Shown in pieces: positions 35,701 through 47,514 of a stretch of 64,000 nucleotides of DNA. A program made the translations under genes and the position numbers. The notes below the pieces were generated by a model that had not been told where the DNA came from, made no database searches, and saw nothing but the letters and a program-made list of their open reading frames with translations. The DNA lies in assembly GCA_035771175.1 (NCBI GenBank), contig CM069602.1:13601116-13665115 (forward strand), given 5' to 3'. The DNA is from Paratinospora sagittata (taxonomy: Eukaryota > Streptophyta > Magnoliopsida > Ranunculales > Menispermaceae). How positions within the stretch are numbered: position 1 is the first letter of the stretch; each line of letters opens with the position of its first letter.

Positions 35701-36044
35701 CGACAAAGGGCGATGTGTACAGCTTTGGTGTAGTGGCAATGGAGTTGGCAACTGGGAGAAGAGCCGTGGATGGAGGAGAAGAGTGTCTTCTAGAGTGGGC
35801 GAGACGAGTGATTGGAGATAGACGGGAAGGTTTGAGCCGAATTTATCCAGTGTTGGTTCTAGGATTAAGCCTTGCTGAGGGTGCAGAAAAGATGTGTTGT
35901 TTATTGAAGGTTGGTTTGTGGTGCACAGCAGAATCGCCACAAGCTAGACCAAATATGAAGGAAGTGCTTGCAAGGCTGATCAAGATTTCTCATTGCAATG
36001 GAGAAAATGCTCATCAATCGTCTTCTGAGTCTTCTCCCACCTAA
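32797..36044 (+). CDS. LRR receptor-like kinase (At1g74360/NILR1 type), exon 2
   Basis: Exon 2 supplies the remaining about 1082 residues of an about 1111-aa membrane receptor kinase. Order (whole-protein numbering, approximate): LRR N-cap with CSWPDITC (to 80); about 20 LRRs; an island interrupting the LRRs (about 491-574, with GSGECLTMKRW and CRSIWDRL); a few final LRRs; transmembrane helix LPVFIIFLVLTFAFFI (728-756); kinase from about 803. Kinase motifs are intact: GKGGFG (823), AVKKL (Lys 841), HRDVKASNVLL (940), DFGLAR (961), APEYG (987), so an active RD kinase is expected. The extracellular part would sense a ligand at the plasma membrane. By recollection it resembles Arabidopsis At1g74360 (NILR1, nematode-associated molecular pattern perception); the ligand here is unknown. 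It stands alone, with no paralogue in the window. Confidence 0.93.
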
Positions 36045-38858
36045 AGTGTGTAGTTTTTTTTTTTTTTTTGATATATGCCAGCCATAGAAATGTGCATAAT
36101 TCATGCATTTTACTTTCATTTTTCCCTAATCACATATACAATTCTTTTGTTGTCAGTTAGTTAGCATTCTTCTCTGTACACAAAACACAATTTTCATTGT
36201 TTGACAAGAGTAAAGTTTTGCTCCCAGTTGCCTTATATGAACATTCAAAACAACTGGAATATTGTTTGCAACGTTACGAAATAGTGCAAGTCTTGATGTA
36301 GAACAGAGTTACAATTTTTATGCAATAATTGCTAAGTAGGTTAAGTAATTGATGTTAAGGGAATACTTCCATGGAGAGATATGACTTGGTTGCTTAGGAA
36401 TTAATGTCTATTTTCCTTTCAAACTTGGGGACTCTCCCATATAGAAAAAGAGGTTTAAAGAATCAAGTTTAATTCCTCTTATCTTTATCTTTTGTTTAAT
36501 AAAGTTCATTTTACCTTCACTGAACCATATACTAATTCATCGTTTTCAAAACTAAACCATATTGCAAAAGCCATGCACGTCAACGTAGGCATAACAACCA
36601 CAAGCTACTACTACTATAGTCTATGCATTATACTACAAAAGTTCAAGTATAATTTGGGTTTTGGCTTTCATCATATAAGAAACTCATGAGCTACACAGTT
36701 CCTCCTTAGTTTGACAGACCCCCCTTTCTCTGATATACTCGTTGGTTGCATGCGCTTCCTAATTCAAATGCTATCATCTTACATAAGAAGATTCCTCTCA
36801 TTTCAAATGCTGATGTCTATAGGTTGGTGCCAAGATTAAGCCTTTTGCTTTTTATGTTACTTTAGTATCTGAAAAGAAACTGGTAATTTCCTCTAGATCC
36901 ATTGGTTCCTCATTTGGGGCAGCTTAAGAAAAAAAAAAAAAAAGGGAAGAAAGAAAAGAGATGTTGAAAGGCATTATATCTATCTATATTCTACACTCCT
37001 TATCTTAAATGAATCAATTTAGAAAAAGTAGACAGAATCTAAGAACTTCAATTAAGTTGGCCTAGCTTAGTGCCTCAAAATCACAATTCCACAGAAAAGT
37101 GTTGATTCCATTGAGATCATCATCATAATATGGTGGATAAAGTTGAACCCAACATTTGTATAATCCTGCAGAGCTCTGTGAGATATATAATAACCATGGT
37201 TTTTAATATTAGATTTTGGAATCATTCTCAAAAGATTAATGTGGGACTTGTTTTATGAGGTGAGGTGTGAAGATCATATCTTTTTAACTTGTCTTTTATG
37301 TTTTAATCTTTTTTAAGCATCCATTATTACACATATATAAAAGTGCAAAGTTCAAATAAGGAATCTTGACTATCATTTCACCAATATTAGTTGATTCGAC
37401 TAGCTAGCCTTTTCTATGCATTGCAATACATTAAACAAATGAAAATGTACTGTATATATATATGTGTGTTCCAGTACATGCATCCAAATACATTAACCAA
37501 TTTGCAACTCACGTAATCAAGCATTAATTTAAAGTGAGAAGTAAAGCTAAAAAAAAAGAAGCCATCATTTGGTATTCTTCTTCTTGTTTTTTGTGATGAC
37601 CGATTTTGGTGTCCTTCTTCATTTCGTGGCGAGATTAATCTTCTCAAACTTGAGGGGTTTGGCAAACATTTAGCGGTTTCCCTCTTCCAATCAAAATATG
37701 TCTAGAGTGGCATTCGAACTCGTGATAAGTCCCTCAACTCACCCTAAAACTCACTCTCGTTACCAGCGAATCAACTCTTAATTGGTAAACCACTTCCTTT
37801 GAGGTAATAGGATGATAGTGAAAGGAAGATAACTGGAAGAAGTGACTGTTGTCAATATGAAGAGATAGATTGGGGCACACGACATGAAGAAGTGACTAAA
37901 TAAATTTCTAAACGCTTTCGTATGATATGCAATTGGAGCACCCGATGTCCCATCCTGAGAAAGATCTCCAATGAGTACTACTAATCACCTGAGCCCATAA
38001 TCATAATCAATCCTGATAGAACCTCCAAATCCACTTTGCGGCAAGGGCTATAATCTTTTCCGGTTGCCAATCTCCAAACTACCTTTGCAGACAGACATTA
38101 CACAATCTTTCAATTAACCAATGACAGTTTCCTTCCTTATCCACTCCTTTTTATAGAAATGAAGTCTGTTTTCAAATTAAAGATTTTATAGCCAACAACT
38201 AATACAGAAGTTATTTTTGGGAGTTATTTGGTTGAAACTCATGCTATTTCATCATAATTCTACTTCCTGTCGCCTTTTATCACATCTAACCCACCTCATT
38301 TATAATCCAAGAGGGGTGGATTTTGGGCCAAACTTCCACCTGAGTGGACTATTTAAGGTGGGCAAGATATCCACACCTATTGGGCCTTCACAAAACCTTA
38401 AATCTTGGCCTATCCAATCCACACGTGATTGACCAATGATTTGTCGTCTGATCGGTTTACATTGGTTTAGTACTCAAACCGAAATCAAACATAACACTTG
38501 TTCAACTCGAACCAACTTGAACCAGCCCGAACCGAACCGAACAGAACAAAGTCCGTTTGGTTCGGTTTGAGTTAATTGATTTAGATCTTTTAACCTATAA
38601 CAATATTTATTTTACATTTGAAGATGATAATATAACAAAATAATATTTTTAATTATGTAATAAAAACATATTAATACATTTAATGTAAATTAATCTTGTT
38701 CGAATCGGTTCGAGTTGGTTCGATTTTTAAATTTCTAACCTGCAACCTGAACCGAATGCATCGGTTCGTAGTGTTGGCCAAACCATTGACACACCTAGCC
38801 TGCAGACCTACCAAGCAATCTAAAAAAGGATAGCTCCTTAATTTTAAAAGGAAGCTAC
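36045..38858. other. Intergenic DNA downstream of the LRR-RLK
   Basis: A poly-T run follows the stop at 36054. No gene is supported. Two weak repeat candidates are present. At about 37590-37805, read on the minus strand, there is a B-box-like CGAGTTCGAATGCC that could be a SINE. At about 38440-38780, CGAACC-rich sequence partly inverts onto GGTTCG-rich sequence. Confidence 0.4.
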
Positions 38859-39545
38859 TAAAATTACTCACTCAATCTTCTAAGTCCACCCACCCACCTA
38901 AATTAAAAATTAAAAAAATAAAAGATAACCTTATGTAAAATTACTAAAACGGACATATAAAAATTATCCTACCCTCCCGCTCTCTCATCACCTACCCACC
39001 TATTCTTTAACCCTAAAGCCCTAACTGTAATTATAAAAATGAGGAAATCTTCATTTGTATAAGTTATACGTTAGATTTTTTGTCTTATTTTGTATTATTT
39101 GTTTATTTCTACCTAGATCTAGACCCAAAATCATAAAAAAAAAGAGGTTAACATAGAGTAGAGAAAGAGTTTCGAAACCCTTTTTTTGCTAGTCATAACG
39201 AACTGTTCGGTCGACTAGGGCTGGACAGGTCGTTTCGTCCGACGGAAAAAAGGGTTTCGAAACCCTTTCTTTACCCCATTTTAACTTTTTTTTTTTATAA
39301 TTTTGAGTCTAGATTTGAGTAAAAATGAACAAATAACAAAAAAAAATTAACTTATGACTTATAAAAATGAAGATTTTATCATTTTTATTACTAAAGCTAG
39401 AGCTTTAGAGTTGAAGAATAGGTAGGTGGGTGAATAGAGAGTGAGAGAACAAGATAGTTTTTATATGTTTATTTTAGTAATTTCACATAATTTTTTTTTT
39501 TTTAATTTAGGTTGATGAATAGAAAGGATTGAATGAGTGATTTTA
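38859..39545. mobile_element. Foldback element, about 687 bp
   Basis: The left arm (38859 to about 39180) is the imperfect reverse complement of the right arm (about 39252-39545), leaving a loop of about 70 bp. The termini are TAAAATTACTCACTCAATC and the complement of GATTGAATGAGTGATTTTA. Both arms reach the palindrome GTTTCGAAACC next to the loop. If the target duplication is TA, a Tc1/mariner-type origin is possible, but this is not decisive. No coding capacity. Confidence 0.8.
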
Positions 39546-40450
39546 ACGGCCCCAAAAATTATAGTGGAATAAGGGAAGACATAAATTGTCAATTTTTGGA
39601 GAGATGCGGAAGTAGTTAAGCACGACGGAACACAAATGACAATAAGGAAGAAGGATTAAATAATTTTAGACAAATTAAAGACCTTGAGAGCCCATGCCAC
39701 TACATTTAATCCCAAAATGTGATATTGGACCAAAATTAAATCGGTTCATGCTTGAAAATTTTCCTACATTAAACTATAGCTTCCACACACACACAAAAAA
39801 AACATTTTTCATTAGAGTAATATTGTATATATGTTCAATGTAAATATTATTTTTCGATATTAACACTTAACTTTGATTAAATAAATTAAGAATACGTATA
39901 TATTTAGATATTACGTAATATGTACCCATTCTAAAAGTATATAAAACATTTTTGTTTCTATTATTCATTCACAATCATAATCGGACCTGTTATAAGAACT
40001 TGGAAGTGGGAAGGCCACTCATGTAATTTGTGTTTCATCATCCCAAGTACATTGAATCCTAAGTCCCCTGAGCCCTTCGATTTCAAGATATGTAACCACG
40101 TCTACCATTCAAAGATAATAAAATGGAATAGACTTTTGCTTACATCGTTGGAAATTTCTAGACGGATATGCCAAAGAATATATATATATCTATATATATA
40201 TGCGACTCGTAATCCGCGTGGACTTGTGCGCAATTAGAGTTTCTTTGTTTTTTTTCCCCAAATTTCTTTATTATTTCCGCGTCAATTGATTATAAAATAA
40301 TTGAGCAATGTTGCCACCCATCTTCTCTCTTTCAAGTCTTTACGATGGGCGATTATCCATAAAAATTTACGTGAAAAAGGCGGAGTCTTGGCATCTAGGC
40401 AGAGCTCGAATCATTCAGGTGTGATTGAGCTTGTAAAACTGAGAAAAAAA
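39546..40450. other. Intergenic DNA upstream of the RLCK gene
   Basis: AT-rich, with a short (AT) run at about 40183-40202. May include the promoter of the kinase gene. No element can be named. Confidence 0.4.
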
Positions 40451-40585
40451 ATGACAAATATAATGTTTTTTTATTCGGTTGTTCGAGATGATTGCAGCTC
40501 AGTTGATGAGAGTAGTTCGGAATCATGCGTGTCGGTGGATCAGGCGGAATCGGAGAGTTCTTTAGCGCAGGAAAATGTAAAGAAG
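40451..40585 (+). CDS. RLCK-VII/PBL-like kinase, possible exon 1
   Basis: Tentative N-terminal exon: 45 codons from an ATG at 40451, Ser/Glu-rich (SSVDESSSESCVSVDQAESE), ending AAGAAG|GTGAGT in phase 0. Spliced to 41468 it would read ...[19 protein letters not shown], matching the usual phase of the family's first junction. It lacks the N-terminal MGC myristoylation/palmitoylation signal normal for PBL kinases, so the true start may lie elsewhere. A (GT)n tract follows in the intron at about 40634-40662. Confidence 0.4.
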
Positions 40586-40629
40586 GTGAGTGTATCTTGT
40601 TCTCTTTCTATCCAAGGTTTATTTTTTTG

Positions 40630-40664
<35 letters not shown>

Positions 40665-41467
40665 GTGGGTTTTGTTGTTGTTGTTTAATTTCAGCATCTC
40701 TTGTTCCAAATGCCCTAAAAGATTTGTTTGCAACAATTCGTTATACAAATTTTGAAAACCCAGTTATTATAGATACTTTTCGCGTAGGTTTGATCTTCTT
40801 CCTCGGGTTCTATATATTGCAATTCTTTTTCATCAAATATTTTAGTGATAAATAACCATTCCCAATTTGAATATTTGCTCACTACTTTCAATATCCTTTT
40901 ATGAAATCAATGTATTTAATTCTAGCACAACCGTGTGACGGGCAAGATGATTATTCCAATTTCGATGCATACGAGTTACATGATTTTGGACTTCATCAAA
41001 CTTTTGAGGGCATTGAAGATGAAGATGAAAAATGCTTGGATGAACACCTCTATAACTTCCTTGATTAGATTTAGGCAATATGGTATTTCTGCTACAATTG
41101 ACCAAAAAAAGAAAGTTACACCTCCAGGCTCTGGGCCTCTCTAGATCAATTGACCAAGGGCATCCGCTATAGGTTTGATGAGATAAACCATTTCTATGGC
41201 TCCAACATCAATGGAGATTGTTGAGTGAAGGTCTAACCAAAAGAGACTCCAACTTGGATATGTTCAACTTACCTCCTTACATAGGTATTGACCATAAAAC
41301 ATATTGTCAGAATGCCAAAATTGGTTTTTCTTGGACCATTTATTTGGTTTGGTCCTTGGTAAAATGGCAATCCTGAATGAATTATTCTATTTCTAAAGGT
41401 TGCTTGCTTGTAATCTCTTCTTCTTTTTTCATCTCCTGACTTGTGTTTTTCACATCTTTTTGCAAAG
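40586..41467 (+). other. Putative intron 1 of the RLCK gene
   Basis: Contains the (GT)n microsatellite and a stretch (about 40925-41068) whose plus strand reads as an acidic peptide ending in a stop. I do not recognise it. If exon 1 is wrong, coding leader could be hidden here. The acceptor at 41466-41467 (TTTTTGCAAAG) is good. Confidence 0.35.
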
Positions 41468-41581
41468 ACTTTTACATTTCAAGAGCTTGCTGCCGCCACT
41501 AAGAATTTCCAGCCAGAATGCCTTTTAAGGGAAGGGGGAATTGGACATTATTACAAGGGTCGCTTGGAGAGCACTGGACAG
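41468..41581 (+). CDS. RLCK-VII/PBL-like kinase, exon 2 (glycine loop)
   Basis: 38 codons encoding [17 protein letters not shown], then the glycine-rich loop and [10 protein letters not shown]. This exon and its boundaries are the canonical second exon of RLCK-VII kinases. The loop reads [11 protein letters not shown] where the family has GEGGFGRVYKG, so the first glycine is lost. The donor is CAG|GTCAGT. Confidence 0.85.
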
Positions 41582-41763
41582 GTCAGTGGATCTTTGCAGT
41601 TTCTCTATTGTTGAATGTTACAAAGTTCAGAAACTTTCTAAAGCTTTTTTTTTTTATTGGAGTCCTATTTTCTTTCTACGCTTCTTCCATTCATGGAAAA
41701 ATTCTGGTTGCTCTTTTTTCATTATACTTTTGTTGAAGTGCTCTGAAAAATTTTTATTGGCAG

Positions 41764-41953
41764 GTAGTCACTATAAAAAATCTTGACAAGGATCGCCTCC
41801 GAGGAAACAGAGAGTTTCTGGTGGAAGTTCTCATGCTTGGCCTCTTACACCATCCTAATATTGTCAATTTAATTGGCTATTGTGCTGATGGAGACCAACG
41901 CCTCATTGTTTATGAGTTCATGCCATTGGGATCATTGGAGAATCACCTATACG
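41764..41953 (+). CDS. RLCK-VII/PBL-like kinase, exon 3 (N-lobe)
   Basis: Encodes the rest of the N-lobe: [20 protein letters not shown] with the ATP-binding lysine retained, the helix-C glutamate, [19 protein letters not shown] and the hinge [16 protein letters not shown]. Ends in phase 1 at TACG|GTTAGA. The next exon is 12.9 kb away. Together, exons 1-5 give about 402 codons in one frame (135+114+190+392+378 bp). Confidence 0.88.
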
Positions 41954-42844
41954 GTTAGATGCTAAACTGACATCTATATCGCAGTGGTTAATTTGTTCCA
42001 TCGTTATTTTTATTATAGGTGGGGTTTATGCTTGTATGCGTTTGCATGTCATGCATGTATGTGCATTTATATGTTCAAGTATATGGATCCATGTTGATAT
42101 GTCTCTGCATATGTGTGCATTTGAATGTGGGTTTCTGGTTGCTTTGTTTCATGCAAATAAATCTATGCCCAGTGATCAATCTTATTTACTTGAAAGAGTT
42201 TTCTTCATCTGTTTTACATCTCATGGAACAATAACCTATTCCTGATGAGAAAATCTGTGAATCAAGAGTTTCTTTCATTAATTTTCCCCTTTGGTTCGTG
42301 AAATACTGAAATCAAAGTTTAATACATAGAGTTGACAAGCATTCTTCAGTAATTTAAAAGTCAATGGAATGCTAAAACATGAATATAATGCTGAACCTTT
42401 GGGGCAGAATAATTATTTTACTAAGAGTGCCAAGTAGAGAATATTTGGGCCATATTGTTCAATGTGTAATGGAGACATGCCAAAGATGAGTTGAGTTTTG
42501 AACCAACACATTCTGACAATTAATTAGTTCAGAAAAATCTTGAATATAGATATGTTTCTTGATCTTCCTAATTTTCCTATCCATTGAACTTCACTAGTTG
42601 TATGCACAAAGCACTGATTACTGGGGCCAGTAGTGTAAGTGTGAGTACGGAAATCATTTGACATATATTTATTACTAGTCTTCCATCTGACGTTATATAT
42701 TAGCAACCCTTTTTAGGGGTTAAGTTCTTGGAGATCAAGCATTACCACTAAAAAACCATGGCTAGTTGATGGTATTTTGGTTGTGGAGATGCAAGCAAAG
42801 AAGCAACTCCTTCATCAAGTGTCCTGTCTGATAAATTAACACTG

Positions 42845-43241
42845 TTTTCTCTCTCAACTTCATTCCGTCTTTGTGTTTTAAGCCCCTATCTCTTTACACT
42901 AGTTATGGATGAATTGACTAGACATATTCGAAGATATTCCATGGTGTATGTTATTTCCTAATGATATAATATTGATTAATGAAACTGCATCTAGAGTAAA
43001 TGCTAAACTAGAAGTTTAGAGATAGGCTCTAAAATCTAAAGGGTTCAAGATTAGTAGGACTAAAATTGAATACGTTAAATGTAATTTTAGTGGAAGTAGA
43101 AATATAAATGAAAAGATAGTGAAGATTAGTAGTCAAGAGGTAGCAAGGAGCGGAAATTTTATGTATTTGGAATCCATTATACATAAAGAAAGAGAAATAG
43201 GTGAGGATGTGAACCATAGAGTTGAAACAGGATGGGTCAAG
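42845..43241 (+). pseudogene. RTE-type LINE reverse transcriptase, 5' piece
   Basis: Plus-strand fragments LFTLVMDELTRHI, IVKISSQEVARSGNFMYLES and GEDVNHRVETGW match the palm/thumb part of plant RTE-clade LINE reverse transcriptase. Stops interrupt it around 42970-43060. It breaks at TCAAG (43237-43241), the target duplication of the composite element, and resumes at 53931. Confidence 0.8.
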
Positions 43242-43482
43242 TGTAACACCCAATTTGTATTCTTCTCATGTTTCCTTTTTACACTTGTAATCTTGTGATC
43301 TAGATGTAGGCAATGAAAATGTCAAAATTATGTCAACACGTACCCAAATTGGGTGCACAAATATACCAAATTCTCAAAAACTTCTCTTTATTAAATTTCT
43401 CATTTACATACATACTTATATATACATGGTTGTTAGTACATGGCTGATAGCCACTTATTTATCCCTGCTGCCTCTCATTTTA

Positions 43483-43487
<5 letters not shown>
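43242..43487 (+). repeat. Left terminal inverted repeat of the composite
   Basis: About 246 bp, colinear in inverse with 53686-53930. Landmarks are CTTGTAATCTTGTGATC, GATGTAGGCAATGA and ACATGGTTGTTAGTACATGG. It is followed by (TA)n to about 43520. Confidence 0.88.
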
Positions 43488-43520
<33 letters not shown>

Positions 43521-43524
<4 letters not shown>

Positions 43525-44500
43525 CACGAAAGATTAGAAGCGACGAGGATTACCAGACAAGACAAATCACGAAATTCAAAAGATTACAAGCAGTAACATT
43601 TGAGGAAAACTTGACGTGGATTCAACACAAAAATGGCTAGATGAAACAAAGAAAGCCTTTGAAGTAATAGGAATCCTGAAGGAAGAAAAGTACCTTTGGC
43701 AACATACCAATTGGTAGGACTGGCAAATAGCTGGTGAAAAATAGTAAAGGAAGATCCAAACATAAATGTTGCTGCAATGACGTGGTTGGAATTTGAAGCA
43801 CTCTGTGGAAGAATATTTTCCAAAAGTTGTGAAAAGGCAAAAGCGCCAGGAATTTGCCAAGTTTTATCAAGGACAAATGTCAGTACAAGAATATTCTTCC
43901 AAGTTTGTGGACTGTTGCCAATGAAAGAGACAAAACTGAGAAATTATTTAATGGTTTGCGACCCGAGTTGAGGCAGACATTATCTATCATAGAAGTTGAC
44001 AACTATCGTGAGGTGGTCAATCGAGCCATGTAATATGAGCAAGAACGACAGCAGCAAGAACAAAGGAAGAACAAAGGAAAAATAATAAATAACTTTCAAG
44101 AACAAGGTAATGTTAGAAAATTCCAACGCGGTGGAATTCCGGCCACCTCAAGACAAAAACCAACAGGCCAGAGGTTTGAAGCAAACTGACAAGGGAGAGC
44201 AGAAAATCCAAATCAATTCAACTCAACAAACCAATGAAACAATAGGAGGGAGCAAGGACAAAGGTCAACACGCACCAACAATCACAAGCAAGGAGAAGGG
44301 CCACAGCTGGAACATGGCCAAAATTTTGATCCGAGAAAATGTTATAGGTGCGGACAGGCGGGTCATATTGCTCGAAACTGTCCTCAACCAAACCCAGTCT
44401 TTCACCAAGGACAAACCCAACCCGCAGGGCCGCAACAAATCAACAAAACATACCACCACCTCAAAGACCTGTTAATCAAGTGCAAGGCCAATGACAGCAA
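43521..44500 (+). pseudogene. Chromovirus gag, degraded
   Basis: Fragments in several frames: ATYQLVGLANSW-like region near 43700, EEYFPKVVKRQKRQEFAKFY at about 43805-43865, then the zinc knuckle CYRCGQAGHIARNC at about 44341-44385. This is Ty3/gypsy Gag (retrotransposon gag domain plus CCHC). No 5' LTR or primer site precedes it. Confidence 0.75.
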
Positions 44501-44533
44501 GACCGAACATATGCAGTCACAGGACAAGAACGT

Positions 44534-44923
44534 GTGGAAAATGCAGTAGTGGAATGTATTTTCCTTTTATTTAACTCCCTAGTACGAGTATTATTTGATA
44601 CTGGATCAACTCATTTGTTTGTCGTCATGTTAGTAGTACGAAACCTAGGGCTAGAAGTGGAACCTATGGACACCAAGATAATGGTATCTACCCCAGTAGG
44701 TGCCAAAGTAGAAATTTCTCAAAAATGCCCGAATTGTGAATTAAAGATGGTAGACAAATTATTCTGCACCGATTTGTTAGTCATACCGCTAGAAGATTTT
44801 GATGTAATCTTAGGCATGAATTGGCTAACACCGCATCATGCAACTGTGGACTACCTCAACAAAAAAGTATACATAATTCTTCCAGATAAAACCGTATTAA
44901 AGATTTCAGGATCGAAGTCATGA
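44534..44923 (+). pseudogene. Chromovirus aspartic protease
   Basis: Encodes VLFDTGSTHLFV, the DTGS active site of the retroviral-type aspartic protease, and DVILGMNWLTPHHATVD, the usual protease C-terminal motif. A TGA at 44921-44923 separates it from RT. The related minus-strand copy has CGA at the same codon, so the stop is a C-to-T change. Confidence 0.85.
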
Positions 44924-44977
44924 CCACCAAAGCCGATCACCGCGTCACTATTCGAACAACGATCAGGGGGCGGACAA

Positions 44978-46006
44978 TTGGAAGATTTCCTACACGAGGA
45001 AGAAAAGGAAATTGTGCAACCTTTCACACTAAATGAAATTAGTGTGGTACAAGAATTTCCTACTGTATTCCTAGAAGATTTACTGGGACTACCACCAGTA
45101 CGAGAATTTGATTTCGAAATCAAACTTCTTCCAGAAACCAATCCAGTGTCTATTCCACCTTATCGAATGGCTCACACCGAGCTGGTGGAATTGGACAAAC
45201 AACTTAGAGAATTAGAAGGAAATGGATTTATCATAAAAAACACCTCACCTTGGGGAGCTTCGGTACTCTTCGTAAAGAAAAATGATGGTTCTTTACGAAT
45301 GTGCGTAGATTATCGAAAATTAAACAGTGTTACAATCAAGAATAAATATCCACTCCCCATAATAGTTGATCTTTTTGATCGATTGCGAGGAGCAAGATAT
45401 TTTTCAAAGATTGATTTACACTCAAGATACCATCAACTACGTGTCAAAGAGTCCGACATACACAAGACCGCCTTTAGAACTCGGTATGGACACTACAAAT
45501 TTTCGGTGATGCTGTTTGGGTTAACAAATGCACCAGCTGCCTTTATGGATTTAATGCATCGAGTGTTTCGTCCATATTTGGATCGTTTTGTAGAAGTTTT
45601 CGTAGATGACATATTAATCTACTCGACTACTGAAGCTGAACACCGAGAACACCTGAGGATAGTGTTAGAAACACTCAAGGATCACCAGTTATATGCAAAA
45701 TTTAATAAATGCGAATTTTGGAACCATAAAATAAATTTCTTGGGGCATGTAGTGTCGGAAAAAGGAGTTGAAGTAAATCCTGCCAAAGTGGAAGCAGTAC
45801 TAAATTGGAAACAACCTGAAAATGTCACAGAAATCCGGAGTTTCCTGGGCTTGGCAGGATACTACAAACGGTGTATTCAAGATTTTGCCAAATTAGCAGC
45901 ACCAATGACCCGACTAACGAGGAAGGATATTCCATTCCACTGGAATGACGACTGTGAAAGATCTTTTCGACAATTGAAGCTGCGATTAACGTCAGCACCA
46001 GTGTGA
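44978..46006 (+). pseudogene. Chromovirus reverse transcriptase
   Basis: A 342-codon open stretch with the RT motifs in order: [60 protein letters not shown] (active site FVDD) and [13 protein letters not shown]. It then runs into the RNase H connection ([11 protein letters not shown]). It ends at a TGA (46004-46006) in place of CGA. It belongs to a Ty3/gypsy chromovirus polyprotein. Confidence 0.92.
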
Positions 46007-46534
46007 CTTACTCCAAAAAATGGACTGGGTTATATGTTATACACAGATGCTGCACTTAACGGATTAGGAGCAGTTCTAATGCAAGATAGACATGTGGTGG
46101 CCTATGCATCCAAACAATTAAAGCTTCATGAACACAATTATCCTACGCACGATCTAGAACTAGCCGCGGTGGTATTTGCACTCAAGATATGGTGACATTA
46201 TCTTTATGGTGAAAGAATAGAAATATTCTCTGATCACTAGAGTTTGCGCTATATCTACACCCAAAGAGATCTAAATCTTTGTCAATGCAGATGGGTGGAA
46301 TTCCTAAAGGATTATGATTTCTCCATCCAGTACCACCCAGGCAAAGCCAATGTTGTGGTAGATGCATTAAGCAAAAAAACACCATTATCCGTCCGAGCAT
46401 TAAAACTTTCAAAATGGTACATGAGCACGGAAGTTGAAAACTTTGACTTAAGAATGGAAGTAGAACCTTTGCGAGTAAAGTTAATGGCGATAAATTTGCA
46501 ATAAAATCTAATACAACAAATCAAGGAAGTACAA
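46007..46534 (+). pseudogene. Chromovirus RNase H
   Basis: Contains [49 protein letters not shown] and [20 protein letters not shown]. At least three in-frame stops (46192-46194, 46238-46240, 46501-46503), all explicable as C-to-T or G-to-A changes. Confidence 0.85.
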
Positions 46535-47514
46535 TTGCAAGATCCAAACTCAAGGGAAAAGAAAGCTCAACTACTCCGACAAGAAAACTTGGGTTACTGG
46601 TTGCTGGCACTAGATGAAACAGTTATGTACAAGAAACAAATGTATATACCTGACAATGCAGAACTGAGAAGACAAATTCTACATGTGGCCCATCATTCCA
46701 AGTTCTCCATGCACCTGGGAGGGGACAAAATGTACCAAGATCTGAAACGACAGTATTGATTCTCTGGAATGAAACGGGAAGTGGCAAAATTCGTCAGCAA
46801 ATGCTTAACTTGTCAACAAGTTAAAGCAGAACATAGACGACCATCATGGTTACTGCAACCCCTGCCTATTGGGGAATGGAAGTTGGATGATGTAACCATG
46901 GATTTCGTGACTGCATTACCCCGGAACACTAAAGGACAAGATGGAATTTGGGTTATAGTAGACATGTTGACAAAAAGGGCGAGATTTTTGCCAATTAAGT
47001 CTGCAGATCATCTAGCAAAACTGGCAGAATTATATGAAGCTGAAATTGTAAAACTTCATGGTATCCCAAAAACTATCGTGTGTGATAGGGATCCACGTTT
47101 TACATCACAAGTTTGGCAAAGTTTTCTATGGGATCAAGAATCACCATGAGCACTGCTTATCATCCACAAACTGACAGGCAGTCAGAACGAACAGTCCAAA
47201 TTCTTGAAGACATGCTTCGGTCATGTGTACTTGATTTTCACGACGGATGGACTAAATACTTACATCTAGCAAAATTTGCTTACAATAATAACTACCAAGC
47301 AAGTATTAAAATGGCACCGTTTGAAGCCATGTATGGAAGACCTTGCAGGTCACCAGTGTGTTGGACTGATATAACTGATAAAATAGAGTTGGGCCCTGAA
47401 TTGATTAAAGAAACCAGTGAAAAAATTCAGTTCATAAAAAATCGACTAAGAATTGCTCAAAGTCGACAGAAAAGTTATGCAGACAAATAAAGACATCCGT
47501 TGGAATTTCAAGTT
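46535..47514 (+). pseudogene. Chromovirus integrase, 3'-truncated
   Basis: Zinc-binding HHCC region (HSKFSMHLGG, CLTCQQVKAEHRRP), then the DDE core: VTMDFVTALP, IVCDRDPRFTS and QSERTVQILEDMLRSC. A stop occurs at 46757-46759 and a frameshift near 47125. The sequence breaks off just after KSYADK, before the GPY/F motif and chromodomain, exactly where an inverted LTR begins at 47515. Confidence 0.88.

Noticed and set aside
37590..37805. tRNA gene on the minus strand (GAGTTCGAATGCC)
   Set aside because: Only a B-box-like motif is visible. No cloverleaf or anticodon arm could be drawn, so at most a SINE relic.
40925..41068. An extra coding exon with an acidic peptide ending in a stop
   Set aside because: No homology is recognised, and skipping it keeps the RLCK frame intact from the putative exon 1 to exon 2.
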